A stretch of DNA of 64,000 bases, taken from contig OZ038381.1 of the NCBI GenBank assembly GCA_964036045.1, forward strand, positions 125,433,708-125,497,707. Reading direction: 5' to 3'. The stretch is from Eutreptiella sp. 'Long Island Sound 2002'. Taxonomy: Eukaryota > Euglenozoa > Euglenophyceae > Eutreptiales > Eutreptiaceae. Position 1 is the first letter of the stretch. Each line of letters starts with the position of its first letter. The notes below the pieces were generated by a model. It did no database searches and had not been told where the DNA came from. It was given only the letters and a program-made list of their open reading frames with translations. A program made the position numbers and the translations under genes. Below, in pieces: positions 33,378 to 44,879 of the stretch.

Positions 33378-34860
33378 TTGCAGGAAACAGGTGGGACAGT
33401 GACACACGCACTACAGGTCCTACACACCCTACAATGGCACCATCCTGGTGAACAATTGCCAGGAACCGAGGTTTACAGGGACAAGTTACTGGACCGGTTT
33501 GGTAAGTCTGATTTCAACACTAAGCACTCAGCATCCATAACAGCTAAGGCACAGGTGATCCATGGGGATCATGCCAAAGTCAAATTGGAGGTGATTCTTA
33601 ATGCAGAACCCAAGGCATAGAAACCAATTGGTGCTGTTGGGCTCAGGGGAACAATGATGGCTGAGAAGCTTAAGGATTTTCAGGAAAAGGGCTTTATCAG
33701 GGAATGTACAGGCAACCCCCAGTGAATTGTTGGGGCATTTTCAGTACCCAAGCCAGGGAACAACAAGTGGCGGTTAGTCATAGACTACCGTTGGCTTAGT
33801 TTTCACCTTAAACGGAACAATGTTCTCTCCCTGTGATTGAGGACTAACCGGCTAACCAGCATTGTAATTTCCTTTTCACCCTTTTGGATTTGGGGGACGG
33901 ATTCCACCAGTTGCATCTGGAAGAAGACAATAAGCACCTTACCGCCTTCTGCACGCCATTTGGAGTGTTTGAATGGAATGTCCTGCCAATGGGGGTGAAA
34001 GTAGGTCCAGCAGCATACCAGGAAATGGTACAGCATGTCGTCCGACATTGCCCGTCAGCATGCCCGTACATCGACGACATCCTGGTGCAACTGGCAGAGA
34101 AAGTCTGTAGGGCGCCAAGTCCATACACGAAAAACAGAGCCCTGAGTTCATTCATGAATATTATGAGAAACATCTTTGGGACGTGTGGACACTCTTTGAA
34201 AACGTGAACCAGGCAGAGCTGACGGTCAAGCGAGAAAAATGCCACTTTTTCTGGCGGACTGTCAAATATGTTGGACATATTTTGAAAGATGGCAAACGAT
34301 TTCCGAATCCATCCAAGGTGGAGTCCATCAAGGAATGGGATAACCGTACCATCCCCACCCCCAAAAGGGATGAAAGATTTTTGGGGGCTCGTTGAATGGT
34401 ATCAAATTTACATAAGGAACTTTGCCAAACACACTCGCCCCCTCATGGAATCCCTTCAGGGCAAGTACAAGTATGAGGCGAAACCCACAGATGGTACTGT
34501 CGAACTGGATGCCACAGGGTTGCCAAAGAAAAGTAAGTGCCTCAAACTGCCTGCCAAAGACATGCAAATTGAGTGGACCAACGAAATGATCGACGGATTT
34601 GGAAAACTGAAGCAGACTTTAATTGAGATGGTCAATGACCTGAGTAAGGGTTTGTGTTCACCACATCCTGACGGCAAATGTCTCATACGGTGTGATGCCA
34701 GCGACGTTGCGGTAGAAGATGCACTTGAGCAACATCAACCGGACAATACGTATCGACCAGTAGCTTTTTATAGCAGGAAACATCAAGGGGAACGAGCAGG
34801 AACCACCAAGGATCGTTTCACTCGAACGAAACATACTGGTCAATACGGCTGAACACCCCG
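33378..34860 (+). pseudogene. Gypsy-3 reverse transcriptase and thumb
   Basis: The RT begins LKDFQEKGFIRECTGNPQ, followed by TGA (33,723-33,725), then AFSVPKPGNNKWRLVIDYR. The palm reads DLGDGFHQLHLEEDNKHL, FEWNVLPMGVKVGPAAYQ and CPYIDDILVQLAEK with the catalytic Asp pair (about 34,064-34,090). The thumb is KREKCHFFWRTVKYVGHIL, then WGLVEWYQIYIRNFAKHTR in another frame. IRCDASDVAVEDALEQHQ at about 34,685 is the start of RNase H. Stops at 33,618-33,620 and 33,723-33,725 and several frameshifts mark decay. Confidence 0.85.
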
Positions 34861-35490
34861 CGAGAAGGAAACATACACCATCGTATCGCGTTTCCTCAAA
34901 TTTCAGAGTTCGATAGGTGGCCAAGGGATCACGGTGCAAACGGACCATAGTGCCATTGTGAAATGGTACAAAGAGGATTTATGCACCCTTTCGGGCCAGT
35001 TAGGGAGACGGCGTCGGAGGCATGAATTCCTCAGTAGATTCAATCTCATGATTGAATATACTCCTGGTCCAGAAAATCACGCGGGAGACGCACTCTCACG
35101 ATGGGCTTATCCAGCAGGAAGGGCTCAAGACACCAATTTTGATGGGAGTGATCAAGATCTCGTGAGGTGGGAAGAAGCTGGAAAAAGGGAGCGGGATTAC
35201 ATCCGTAATGAGCTCAAAAAGACCTACCCAGAGGCCTTTACAGCCATACATGCCGTTAATAGGTGGGGTGCAACCACAGTTGAGGCAGATCTCCACCAGA
35301 TCAGACTGGCACAGAAATTGTCAGCAGTAACACCCTCAGAGAGACTGGTGGAATCCATGGAGGAGCTGTTTTTAGACACACCGACCTCAACAGGTCGGAG
35401 GCAAAACTCACACCCCATCACAACCTCAGTGATAACATCGGTAAGTAAAGTTGATCTCACAGAACTGTAGGATGCATTTGATAGGATGAC
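34861..35490 (+). pseudogene. Gypsy-3 RNase H end and linker
   Basis: TQTDHSAIVKW-type sequence (QTDHSAIVKWYKEDL) carries the last RNase H Asp. RFNLMIEYTPGPENHAGDA then LSRWAYPAGRAQD marks the domain end. This motif is useful for comparison: gypsy-4 has a stop where this copy has Trp. About 120 residues of linker follow to TAG at 35,468-35,470. Confidence 0.85.
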
Positions 35491-36406
35491 ATGGCTTACG
35501 CCAGGGGCATTCCAGTATGCATGCAGTGTGAACCATATCAAGGAAGTCAAAGTCCCTCCGGACTGCGCAGTTCTGACGGCAGACGGGACGGAACACTACC
35601 AGGCTACCAGGCAAATGATTTCTTATGCCTCTATTGGGACTGCCTGGTCAGGGAATCGGTGCTTGATATCAAGGGGATCAAGTATGTGTTGCATCAGGGT
35701 AAAGTTAGAGCTCAGGGCAAAATGTGTGTCCCTCTGAGTGTCATGGCTAAGGTTTGTAATGCCACTCATGCTTTTGCACACCCTGGTGTAGACAAAACAG
35801 TGGAAATGGTGGATAGACGGTACATGTTCACTGTTCCCAAGAGACAGTGGAGCGACGTCGTATCAGCTGTGGTGGAGGGATGTCCGGTATGCCAAGCCAC
35901 TAAGCATAGGCGAGGCAGACAACAGGAATCCAACCAACCATACCCCATTCCAAATACCCTTTCCGTAGTGTGTGTATAGATTTCTGTGCCGTCACGTCAG
36001 AGGCGTGTACACACAGGAATACAGAGTACGACTATGTGCTGATTGTGGTCTGCAGGTAAACAGGGTATGTCATTACAGTTCCATGCCAAAAAACTCTGAC
36101 CTTTCCAGAAAGAGTAGTCCAATTTGCAGGATTACCCAAAACCATTTTTATCGACCATGATCACTTGATCAATGCTAAGCTTTTCAGCACACTTTCAGTC
36201 AGGCAGGCATAGATGTAAAAAACAGCCCGATCTACCGTCCTAGGTCAAATGGTAGGGATGAACGAGCAGTTCAGACAGTTATTGCTGCTCTGCGCAAAAG
36301 GTTCATGCAGACGAAGAAAAAGAACCGGGTTCAGTTGTTGCATTTGGCGTTTTGGACGAGTAATGACATACCAGAAGTTGTGCCAGGGTACTCCCCACAT
36401 TAACTG
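35491..36406 (+). pseudogene. Gypsy-3 integrase zinc module and core
   Basis: The HHCC module is complete: HAFAHPGVDKTVEMVDRRYM and then CPVCQATK (about 35,770-35,905). The core after 35,960 is spread over several frames. CIDFCAV-like sequence gives the first Asp, FIDHDHLINAKLF the second, and YRPRSNGRDERAVQTVIAAL the Glu region at about 36,235-36,295. Confidence 0.8.
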
Positions 36407-37174
36407 ATGTTGGAGAGGAACCCCATCAGGTTTGGCGACTGCCGCCCTGTCATCCCCGAACATGGGTCAGTGGATGCTGTTGAATTTTTCAAACAATTGA
36501 ATGCAGACCGAACGTTTGTGCAAGAAAACCTCCAGGCTCAGCATGATAAGCTGGCCAAGCAATTTTTGAAGAAGCGTCCTACACATGTTTACGAACCGGG
36601 TGACAAGGTATGGTATAAGGGACATACTAAAGACACAAACTGCAAGTTGTACCGAGTTTGGACGGGCCCAGGTGAAATATTAGCCCGTATTGGAAGGAAC
36701 CATTACACGGTTGCTACCGACAAGGGTGAAATCAACCTCGACACCATGAGGTTGAAATTGTACATACCCCCACATACTGCACCAGGGGACGGAGAGCATG
36801 CAGCCCCCTTGCACCACTACACCGACCAGGAATTCTTGGTCGAGACAGACAAGTATAGGGTGGAAAAGATTTTGGATCACAAGCTGAAGCAAGCCACCTC
36901 GCGGGAAAAAACGAAGTGGCTTGTGGAATACAAAGGCTATCCGGACCCTGAATGGCAACCTGCCAGTTCTTTGATGCATGACATCGATGAGGACTGGTTG
37001 GCATACAATGCCAACTATCGCATTGATGTGGGCATTGAAGACGTCCGCATCATATACACACCCCAGTCAAATCCGATAGAGGATTTGCTGGAGGTTGAGG
37101 TGATTGGTAGTGTTACTAGGTCTGGAAGGTACCGAATTCTGCTCCAGGAGAACAGAGAGCGGGGAAACTTATGA
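36407..37174 (+). CDS. Gypsy-3 integrase C-terminus with chromodomain
   Basis: This 255-residue frame is open and uninterrupted. It holds YEPGDKVWYKGHTK (GPY/SH3-like part), YRVWTGPGEILARIG, then a chromodomain with DKYRVEKILDHKLKQ and KWLVEYKGYPDPEWQP. The extension SSLMHDIDEDWLAYN then YRIDVGIEDVRII matches the C-terminus at 1,110-1,210. A further 50 residues follow before TGA at 37,172-37,174. Confidence 0.85.
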   Translation: MLERNPIRFGDCRPVIPEHGSVDAVEFFKQLNADRTFVQENLQAQHDKLAKQFLKKRPTHVYEPGDKVWYKGHTKDTNCKLYRVWTGPGEILARIGRNHYTVATDKGEINLDTMRLKLYIPPHTAPGDGEHAAPLHHYTDQEFLVETDKYRVEKILDHKLKQATSREKTKWLVEYKGYPDPEWQPASSLMHDIDEDWLAYNANYRIDVGIEDVRIIYTPQSNPIEDLLEVEVIGSVTRSGRYRILLQENRERGNL

Positions 37175-37302
37175 GTGACACAAGAGTCCGACCTTGGACT
37201 ACTCTGGTAGAGGTAAGCGAGCCGTCATGAGACTGACGCACAGCAGCCATCCCCAAAGACACATGGCTGCAATATGGGAAAGAGACCGACAAAGAATGCG
37301 CC

Positions 37303-37646
37303 TAGACCCTCAGACGAAAGTCTGTGTGTGGTCTTAACTTGGATAGAAAGCGGCTAGGCCCACAGAAAAGTTCTGTGTGTGGCCTTGACGCGACTTGCCT
37401 TTACTTAGTGCCTCTAGACCCTCGGAAACCTGTGTTTTTGGTCTTGCGACATAGTTGAGTAAAAGGTTCTACTACTAGATCCTCAACGTATTTTGTCTGA
37501 GGTCCTGGGGTGTACCTAACCTTGCGGTAATGGCTTTGGCTTAGAGGATTTCAAAGATTTTAGGACCAGACTCTCTCAAAATGTAAGTGGTCTTGTCCCA
37601 TGCACAACTCCTTCCCCTAGACCCCTCTTCTGGGATTGTGGGTCCT
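37303..37646 (+). repeat. Array of short hairpin-forming repeats
   Basis: At least six short inverted repeats share GACC/GGTC-type arms. Unit 1: AGACC 37,304-37,308 with GGTCT 37,330-37,334, and inner CAGAC-GAAA-GTCTG. Unit 2: AGGCC 37,356-37,360 with GGCCT 37,381-37,385, inner ACAGAA/TTCTGT. Unit 3: AGACC 37,416-37,420 with GGTCT 37,440-37,444. Unit 4: CCTCA 37,481-37,485 with TGAGG 37,498-37,502. Then GACCA 37,565-37,569 with TGGTC 37,589-37,593, and GACCC 37,621-37,625 with GGGTC 37,641-37,645. Most units begin CTAG. Arms change in pairs, which suggests structure matters. Confidence 0.7.
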
Positions 37647-37725
37647 GGGGCCTCTTAGCCATTCCCCAGCCCCCCGTTGTTATGTGACTAGGTCTTTGTC
37701 GCAATGCATGTCCAGTCCAAAATGA

Positions 37726-38432
37726 TTGGCTCCCAAGAGGATGCCATGCCATTACTGGCATGCACGGATCCACGGGTCCGGGCTGAAATTAAGAATCGGA
37801 GCGCAGCCCATGGTGATGTTATACTCGCTGTGGGACGATAGTGAACTGTGGTTAGGACAGTATCCCCCGTATTGGCAGTTGCCAGTACCTAAAGGGTGGA
37901 TGCTGTTCTTTACGCCAACCCTTTTGAACGCAGTTTGGCGGCTCTTGGACCACAAGTTCACCCGCGGCAGCATTACCTATTGTGGGGTGTGGCTTGGTGG
38001 AGATTACGCCAGATCAGCTTCGTTTGGATCTTAATGGAGTGAGTCTTGATGATGGCTCCGTGGTATATGTTCCTCCCCAGCTACCTCACCAAGCTCCCCA
38101 CCTGGAATATGAGTTCTGCTTGGCCACCAATGTGTTAAGGGAGTCAAGGAATCGCCCTGGCAAATGGGCCATATATTCTCATTTCACAAGCGGGAAGCAG
38201 TAGGCTATACGCCTTTCCCAAGTGAAATACAGGAGAGTGTGAACACCACGACACGGTCGCCAATTTTATGTTCACGCCCGTTCTTTGTGGTCCAATGTAT
38301 CTACAACTAGTACCCAGGTGATGACACGGAGTGGTGGTCCTTGGCGCCCAACTATAGCTTGAAGATGACCACGGCCCAAAAGCGGAAATGGCGCAAGAAA
38401 CGCAACCGTGACGGTATGCAGGGTATATGGGA
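37726..38432 (+). pseudogene. Unknown ORF in the env position, broken by gypsy-4
   Basis: Protein-like sequence lies downstream of the gypsy-3 pol, where a third ORF would be. It reads QYPPYWQLPVPKGWMLFF and LLNAVWRLLDHKF in one frame, LRLDLNGVSLDDGSVVYVPP and LEYEFCLATNVLRES in the next (to 38,203), and DDTEWWSLAPNYSLKMTTA with a basic tail (QKRKWRKKRNR) in the first frame again. It is cut by the gypsy-4 LTR at 38,433; across the insertion the frame would end with GAT GTG TAG. No signal peptide or membrane segment is evident and no family is recognised. It may be a host gene fragment instead. Confidence 0.45.
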
Positions 38433-40848
38433 TGAAGCCGGTTCGGACCCCTGTGGCCATCTCCGGGTCACTTGGGGTGTGTATCTATGGGCCGGCAAGC
38501 CGCCATGGGCTGATATCATACTCTCCCATCCGCCTGACCTAACCTGATGTGATAGTGTGATAGGCTTGGCCATTCCAGCTATGAGCGGTCATATTCAATA
38601 CCGAGGCGCCGCCGACTGAGATTTACATATCAAAATATCAGGAATCAACAGGGTTTTTTTTTACCATAATGTTTCCGTAATTTTTCAGCTATCAGTTCTG
38701 ATTGTCAATGTATCTGCGACTGTCAGTTGGCTCGCGATTTTGCGGTAACTGATTGGTTAACTGTTATTTCCAGATATTTTAGCGGAGACCCCGATGAAGG
38801 GTTAAATTTCATCAGAAATTGGTTCGTTGCTTCCGCAATTTTCATGTTATACACTCGCAAAATTAATCCGATTTTTTCAGACATTCAGATTGGGATTTTC
38901 GACTTCGAGGTCGCCGCACTAGATATGATGACTGTTGAGTGGTCCTACATTTTTCCCCGATCACAAATCAACCTTCATTTTGTTGTCTCCTTCATTTTTC
39001 TTGGAGATATAGGCGAAACAAAATTGATTCGTGGGACCACTTTGAAGAATCATATCTCCCGCTCATTGCGAGGAATTTCAATTTTGAGATATGGGCTGGT
39101 ATCGCATTGGTCTCAAGCATCAAACGTCCTTGATGTGTACACATGACCGGTGTAGCAAGGGATAATGGTCAAGAGGGTAGAAAGTAATTTATAACTCTTG
39201 GACCATGCAACCGAATATTGTTATGCGACTTTCGAGTGTACCGCATGAGTGTTGTTGTTGCATATAAACTTTCCTTGGGTTCCTACGTATATTTAACGTG
39301 AAGTTATGTCCATGGAGGGGCATGGCATACCATGGTGGGAGCCATCTTTAAGGGTATGTGTTATATGGATGGTATGTGCTTCGCTATGCTCACACCCATG
39401 TTGTATATCTCCGTTTGTAGGAAGATATGTGGAGTCATACGTGGCATTGGCTTCGCCCATGTCTTAATGGTGAGCTCCATAGCGCTACACTAAGTCTACC
39501 GCACATATAGTGCATGTGGGAAGGCTTACAGAGCGATCCACAAGCGCCATTATCAATTTTCCCATTTTCATGGTGCGTATCGTGAGGAGGTTCGAAGGTG
39601 TACTATGCGTCTATGTGAGGATCCAAGTGGGGGGATTGTTTGCAAATGGTCCAAAGCAATTGTGTCCTGGGCGAGCGAAGTTATATACTATTGTGATTAT
39701 CTTGAATTTAGCGACATTTGCATGTTTTTGACCTCATTTTATGCTCATGTTTGTATTTTGTGTGCTCGACCGGTCGGCCAACAGTAAGGTACCTAGAGAT
39801 TCATGAACTATGGTATGTTGCTTATATGTTGGCAGATGCTTCGGTGTTGCACCTCACCATATGCCGGATCACGGGGTCACTTTGGCGTGGCACATGAGGC
39901 CTCACAAAATTAGGTCTCAAATTCGGGAGTTGACTGGTGAAGCATGGCATGTGTATATTTGGAGGGGTTTGGGAGCCAATGTTGGGATATTCTTGGGCAT
40001 GGACATTTGGTCTATATCCCCCCCGTATATTACTCACCGGTTTGACACATGCATGGAGCATTTGAATACTTGCCGTATGCATTTTTGAGTATATAATTGA
40101 CTTTTGGGCACTAGGGTGTGATTTGCCTAATTTTGCTATGTTGTGAGGTAATCTGCATGGGGCAATTCTCCAAGCCCAATCAACTCCAAGTCCATTCAAA
40201 GTTATGTCAGGGTAGGGCATGGTCCTGAGTGCCACTATAAGCCATGATACGCCACCTCCCCCATTGGGCTAGGATTTAGAGGCTTGGGATGGGAACACAT
40301 TTTTGGGGTTTGTGCAGTGACTTTTGACACATGGCATTTAGCCATCTCATTTGACTTGGTTCAGGGCATCATGTTGGCGAGTCAAGGGAAGGTCCTGAGT
40401 CCAGGGAATGAGGGGTCTATGGCTGTGATTGTGTATGTTTCCATCTTTCCCCAATGTTGCTTGATTGGTGTTCATATGCCAATTTCAGGGCTTCTTTTTC
40501 CATTATTCTATTGGTGCAATTCTATGTACATGCCCAACGCCCGTGTCTCCGTGTGCACCGTGAGACGACCGGTGTGTTGGAAGGAGTTGTTGAGTGTCAA
40601 CGCGGGACCTCAAGCACCCCTGGAAGCCCTCAGTGTGGATTTTCTGAATTTGGCCATTGTACCTGGGAGTTGGTTATTGCAAGGGATTAGGAGTTGTGTG
40701 AAGGAGCCATATTTTACTATTTTTTGTTGTGAAATTGTGCAGGATAGGGCAAGATCATGCAGAACCTGGTGAGAAGCAAGACCATAGGAGTGACAGGAAA
40801 GGGTGGAAGGGGTACAGCAGGGGCCGGTCCTGGTAGGGACATTCTTTA
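38433..40848 (+). repeat. Gypsy-4 5' LTR
   Basis: It starts TGAAGCCGGTTCGG and ends GACATTCTTTA just before the PBS. It matches 53,816-56,216 over its length at roughly 92-95% by eye, with small indels. The 3' terminus is TA, not the usual CA. Both LTRs keep an open frame (38,727-39,146 here), whose coding status is doubtful. Confidence 0.9.
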
Positions 40849-40866
40849 TGGTAGCAGAGGAGTACC
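40849..40866 (+). promoter_or_regulatory. Primer binding site, initiator Met tRNA-like
   Basis: TGGTAGCAGAGG directly follows the 5' LTR. The usual plant-type iMet site is TGGTATCAGAGC, so 10 of 12 positions agree. It would prime minus-strand synthesis. Confidence 0.7.
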
Positions 40867-40920
40867 TTCCCCCTACCGCCGCCCCAGGGACTTGGGCCCT
40901 CATGAGCCCTGCCCAAGGAC

Positions 40921-43815
40921 ATGGAGACCGTGGAGTCGACGCCGGACTTGGAAGCCCGAGAAGAGCGAAGATGCTCAGAACAGAGAGCCCTTGCAGGACA
41001 TGGGCTAGACATGCAGGACCTGGCCTCCATGTGTGGAAGGCAATGCCGCAAGGCTTGCAATCTCCGCTCCGCTGCGGAGGAGTCGGAGGAGACTGGCAGC
41101 AAAGGCAGGGCCCGGCGTTACCGGAAGCGCGGGTCCCCAAGACCCGCGGGGGAAGCCAGAGCGATGGGAACGGATCCCAGCCCGGTCAGGCTGTGGTCGG
41201 CTGCAGATTCCGAGGGGCATTCCGATGGCTATCGGACCGCTTTCCCTTCGGAGTCGGAGAAGATGGCCATACTGCCCACAAGGGCGCACACGGCCCCAGA
41301 ACCCAGCCTGGAGCATGACGCCGAGGCGTTGAAGAGGCTCGCCAGAGCCAGGAACGGCACCTGTGGCCCGGCAAACGGAGCCAAAGCGGGATAACATGGG
41401 CGACACACCCATGGTGGAGGACTCCGAGGCGCCGGGAACCGTGGGATGCACCAGATCGGGTGGAAAGCACGTTGAGTGCCATTGCGCGCACATATCCTTC
41501 CTCATCGGCAGGTACCCAAAGATGGGGATGGACGCCATTGTGCAGCACCTCGACCGCCTGGACAACCAAAAGGACGGCCTAGAGGAGGACATCGCGGGGA
41601 TCCTGGATGACCAGTCGGAAGCGGAGCCAGACATGGCGGAGCTGCGAGCGGAGCAGGATCGGTACCGGGAGAAGCTGGAGATGGCCCTGCAGAAGCAGCA
41701 GCGACTGGTGGACAGCCTCCTCCACCTGGTGGAGGACATGTCGGGACGCCTGAAAAGGCTAGAGGAGTTACAACCTCTCGCCTCGGGTCCGGAGCTCCCG
41801 GCAAGGCCGGCAACGGCAGAGCTGGTGGAGCGGGTTAAGACCCTCAGGAGCACCATGGAGAAACCCATTGGTGGCCCTGCAGAGGCACCATACGCGCCTC
41901 CGCGTGATGACCCGAGTGCGCTGCCGTTTGTTCCCATGTTCAGCAAATCCATAATGCTTGGGGAGCATACGGCACCGGCTGGGTCCATGCGGGAAGAGCA
42001 TGCAACCACGGACCCGAGGAGTCTGACGGTACAGATGTTTCATGCCACCCAGGATCCACCGACCACTACGACTGCCCATGCAGTTTATCTGGAAGAGGAG
42101 ATCCATACCATGCAGGGGCGAACCATGGGAAGGGCCGACGGACATTGTCGAGGCCATCCAGGCGGAAACCTGTCGGTGAAGGACCCCACTACGGGGATAT
42201 GGACAGCCGGTGGAGCAAGCCCTTCCCGCATCCGTAACCCCATGGGTTCAGGCCCAACTGGACCGCACTCCATGGAGGAGAGGGATGTACAAGGAGTGTA
42301 CTCACACCCCCCGGCCACAGGTGGTATCCGTCTCGGTGGATTGGTGGCTGAAGACGTCGGAGACGCCATCAGGATTGACGACCTCAGGGGAATCAAAATT
42401 CCCTTACTACGATCGCAACACCTCCAACCTGGATGACTTCGTCCTGGATTGGGACGACTTCGCCGAGGAGGTCGCCGGCAAGATGAAGGGAGCGCCAAGG
42501 GACAAGTGGGTATGTCGGACATTCCCACACAGGCTGATGCAGGACCTGAAGGAGGAGCTCAGGGATCAGATCCGCGAGGGATTGATCCAGACGGAGCAGG
42601 CCTGCCTCCAGTCGCTGGGGGAGGAGGAGCGAGTGGACGCCCCCAACCAGAAGTTGGAGGGTTTGTGGTCCATTCTGCTGCCGCTGGAGCGCGGGGAATT
42701 GAGGGTCCGGGAATGGAATCGGTACATCCGCAAGTACCGAAGAAGCCTCAAGCTGGTGGAGGAGTGGAATGAGGCAAGCGAGATCCGACACCTGCTGAAG
42801 GACCTCCTCCCCGGCCACTGGAAGAGAAGGGTCGAGGATGAGGAGAAGAAGAGAGCAAAGAAGCGCGTGGCCGTACGGATCATGGATTTCGGGGCACACC
42901 CACGCCGGAATAATGGAGTTTTTCTGGCGAAACCTCGGCGAGCCCAGCCGAATGTTGGGGTTGAAGAACGCCGTCTACGTGGAGGTATTCGGCGACACCA
43001 TGGGGCAAAGGCTGATGCGCCTCAACAACGCAGAGTGGAGAGGCGGAGAGCTGTTGAGGATGCAGGTCATCTTCGCCCGCAGGAGCCTTGACGAGATCGT
43101 GAAGTACATCACGGTGGAGCTGAAGGTCAACGCAAAGAAAGAGGCGCACGTGCAGGATGGACAGGGCCATGGACATCGAGGTCATTGAGAAGATCGCCAC
43201 CACCGAGAAGTCAAGGAGGACACGGTCGGCACCGCGGAGGAAGGGAGTGGAAACGGCCAAGATCTCTGGACCGTGACAACCCGAGAGGATCATGTGGAAG
43301 CCCACTTCTTCGCGTTCGTAGCGCACGATATGAAGGAGCATGGGCAGGACAGGTCCAGGTGGAACCGCCTGGACCCAAGGACCAAGAACCGCAAGGAACC
43401 GCGGAGGATCGGGAACCCGCCGCTCTCGTTCCGCGAGTACAGATCACAGCACGACGGTTGCTGGGTCTGCTACGGCAAGGGGAACAACCATGCACATGAC
43501 CACCGGAATTGCAAGGTATATGAGGAGGACAAGAAGACCTACTTCGCAACCCATCCCGACAAGAAGCCCAAGGAGCAACGAATTGACGATTGGAAGGCAA
43601 AGGGCGGAGAGGGTGGAAAAGGCCAAGGAAAGGGCCAAGGGAAAGGCGGAGGAAAAGGCTATGGTGGAGGACCCGGCCCAGACCGACGCGTGAGGTCGAT
43701 GGAGGAGGTTGCTGAGGACATGTTGAGGACGTTGGAGGAACTCAAAGCCCAGCAACGTGGTGGACAAAGTCTGAGCGGATCGCAGCAGGAGGGAGCTGCG
43801 GCAGGCCACGTCTAG
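40921..43815 (+). pseudogene. Gypsy-4 gag with zinc knuckle
   Basis: Gag is spread over at least four frames. The N-terminus is charged. A coiled coil (AELRAEQDRYREKLEMALQK, RLVDSLLHLVEDMSGRLK) lies at about 41,635-41,765. The capsid-like part runs NTSNLDDFVLDWDDFAEEV to RHLLKDLLPGHWKRRVEDE (42,414-42,840). MEFFWRNLGEPSRMLGLKN then MQVIFARRSLDEIVKYI follows to 43,188. The last frame (43,273-43,815) has the knuckle CWVCYGKGNNHAHDHRNC and a Gly/Lys-rich basic tail. TAG at 43,813-43,815 ends it; pol continues in the same frame. Confidence 0.75.
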
Positions 43816-43896
43816 AGGAGCCCCCACGGGAGTGGGACCTCGGAGGTCTCTCCTCTGAAAATCAGTTGAATCCCAGAGAAAACGAAGGCACATTGG

Positions 43897-44854
43897 GTGC
43901 CAAGGAAGGCTCCAGAAGAGCCAAAACCACTGAGTTTTGCCACTCCGAAGCCCTGGAGCGCCCTGCCAAGGGAAGTGTATGTGGGCAAGGGACGTGGCAA
44001 GAAAGAAGGAGCGACCACGGAGAGCCCCGTGGGCGGGCAGGACCAGCTCAGGATCTACACCATCCGTGATCATACCCTCGAAGTCCTGATGCACCCGGAT
44101 GTGCTAGAGTTGCATGCCGTGAGAGTCGTCCATACACCGCATGGTGACGAGCGGCAGTTGCACTTGAAGGTGCGTGTACGGTGCGGACAAGAGGAGTTGG
44201 TGGTGGATGTTTTGGTGGATACGGGTGCCCAGGTGAGCCTGGTCCGGAGAGGATTGTTCAAGGAGGAATCCCTGCAGCCCAGCCGTAGACCGGTACGCCT
44301 GAAGGTGGCCAATGGAGAGATTATGGGTGGTGGCACCCATGAGGCCACTATCAGTATGGAATTCTGGGAGCATGAGCGCTTGAACTGCCCTAATTTGGCG
44401 AAGAGAAGCACTCTATCCGGGAACTTCTATGTGGCCGACATTACAGATTGGGATATGATCATGGGGTATGACTTCATGGTGGGAAACGCCATTGGAGCCT
44501 TTCCCCATGGTGCAACGCTGGTCCGGGAGGATAATGAATGTCTTACATGGCTGTCCGCGGACTATGCATGCGAATCGTCCCAATGGAATGCTGAGGAAGA
44601 GGATCGGATCGTTCAAGCCGTGCAAACTGTGGGTGCCAAGTCCAGAGGAGACCGCGGAGTTCAGCTCACGAAGTATGGAATGGCGCCGCAGGTGTATGCC
44701 AGGATGATTCAGACGCTGGGAGCAGAAGCGCCCGAGACGAACGTCTTCCCTTCCCGGGATGCCTCACTTTTGAGGAAGTGTAGGAGGCATTGGCATCAAG
44801 GAGACTCAGCCTGGCACAGGCATTGGGGTTTGAAGGAGTGGGGGCCCATGTATT
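43897..44854 (+). pseudogene. Gypsy-4 aspartic protease, cut by a LINE
   Basis: LVVDVLVDTGAQVSLVRRG (44,190-44,245) holds the DTG catalytic triad of a retropepsin, and DWDMIMGYDFMVGNAIGAFP follows as in gypsy proteases. TAG (43,813-43,815) and TGA (near 43,864) separate it from gag in the same frame. The frame reaches the LINE insertion at KEWGPMY (44,854) and resumes in register at 49,426. The pre-insertion ORF was therefore continuous to 50,312. Confidence 0.85.
44838..44854 (+). repeat. Target site duplication of the LINE, left copy
   Basis: GTGGGGGCCCATGTATT occurs here and, identical, at 49,409-49,425. It belongs to the gypsy-4 coding sequence. A 17-bp perfect duplication is typical of target-primed LINE insertion. 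Confidence 0.95.
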
Positions 44855-44879
44855 TTTTTAGGCATGGCGGTCCCCCGCC

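Larger units (their letters stand above)
33378..37174 (+). mobile_element. Gypsy-3: 5'-truncated chromodomain Ty3/gypsy element
   Basis: Coding begins abruptly near the protease-RT linker with no gag or protease upstream, so the copy looks truncated. RT, RNase H, integrase and chromodomain are all present in shifting frames. The C-terminus matches that of the element at 1-1,210, so the two are of one clade. The downstream hairpin array and ORF (37.3-38.4 kb) may belong to its 3' region. Confidence 0.8.

Noticed and set aside
37304-37334. Hammerhead ribozyme in the hairpin array
   Set aside because: A GAAA loop is present but the CTGANGA core and cleavage-site arrangement are absent.
40757-41140. 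Overlapping ORFs on both strands near the gypsy-4 gag start as a separate gene
   Set aside because: They lie between the PBS and gag, overlap each other and show no family signature.
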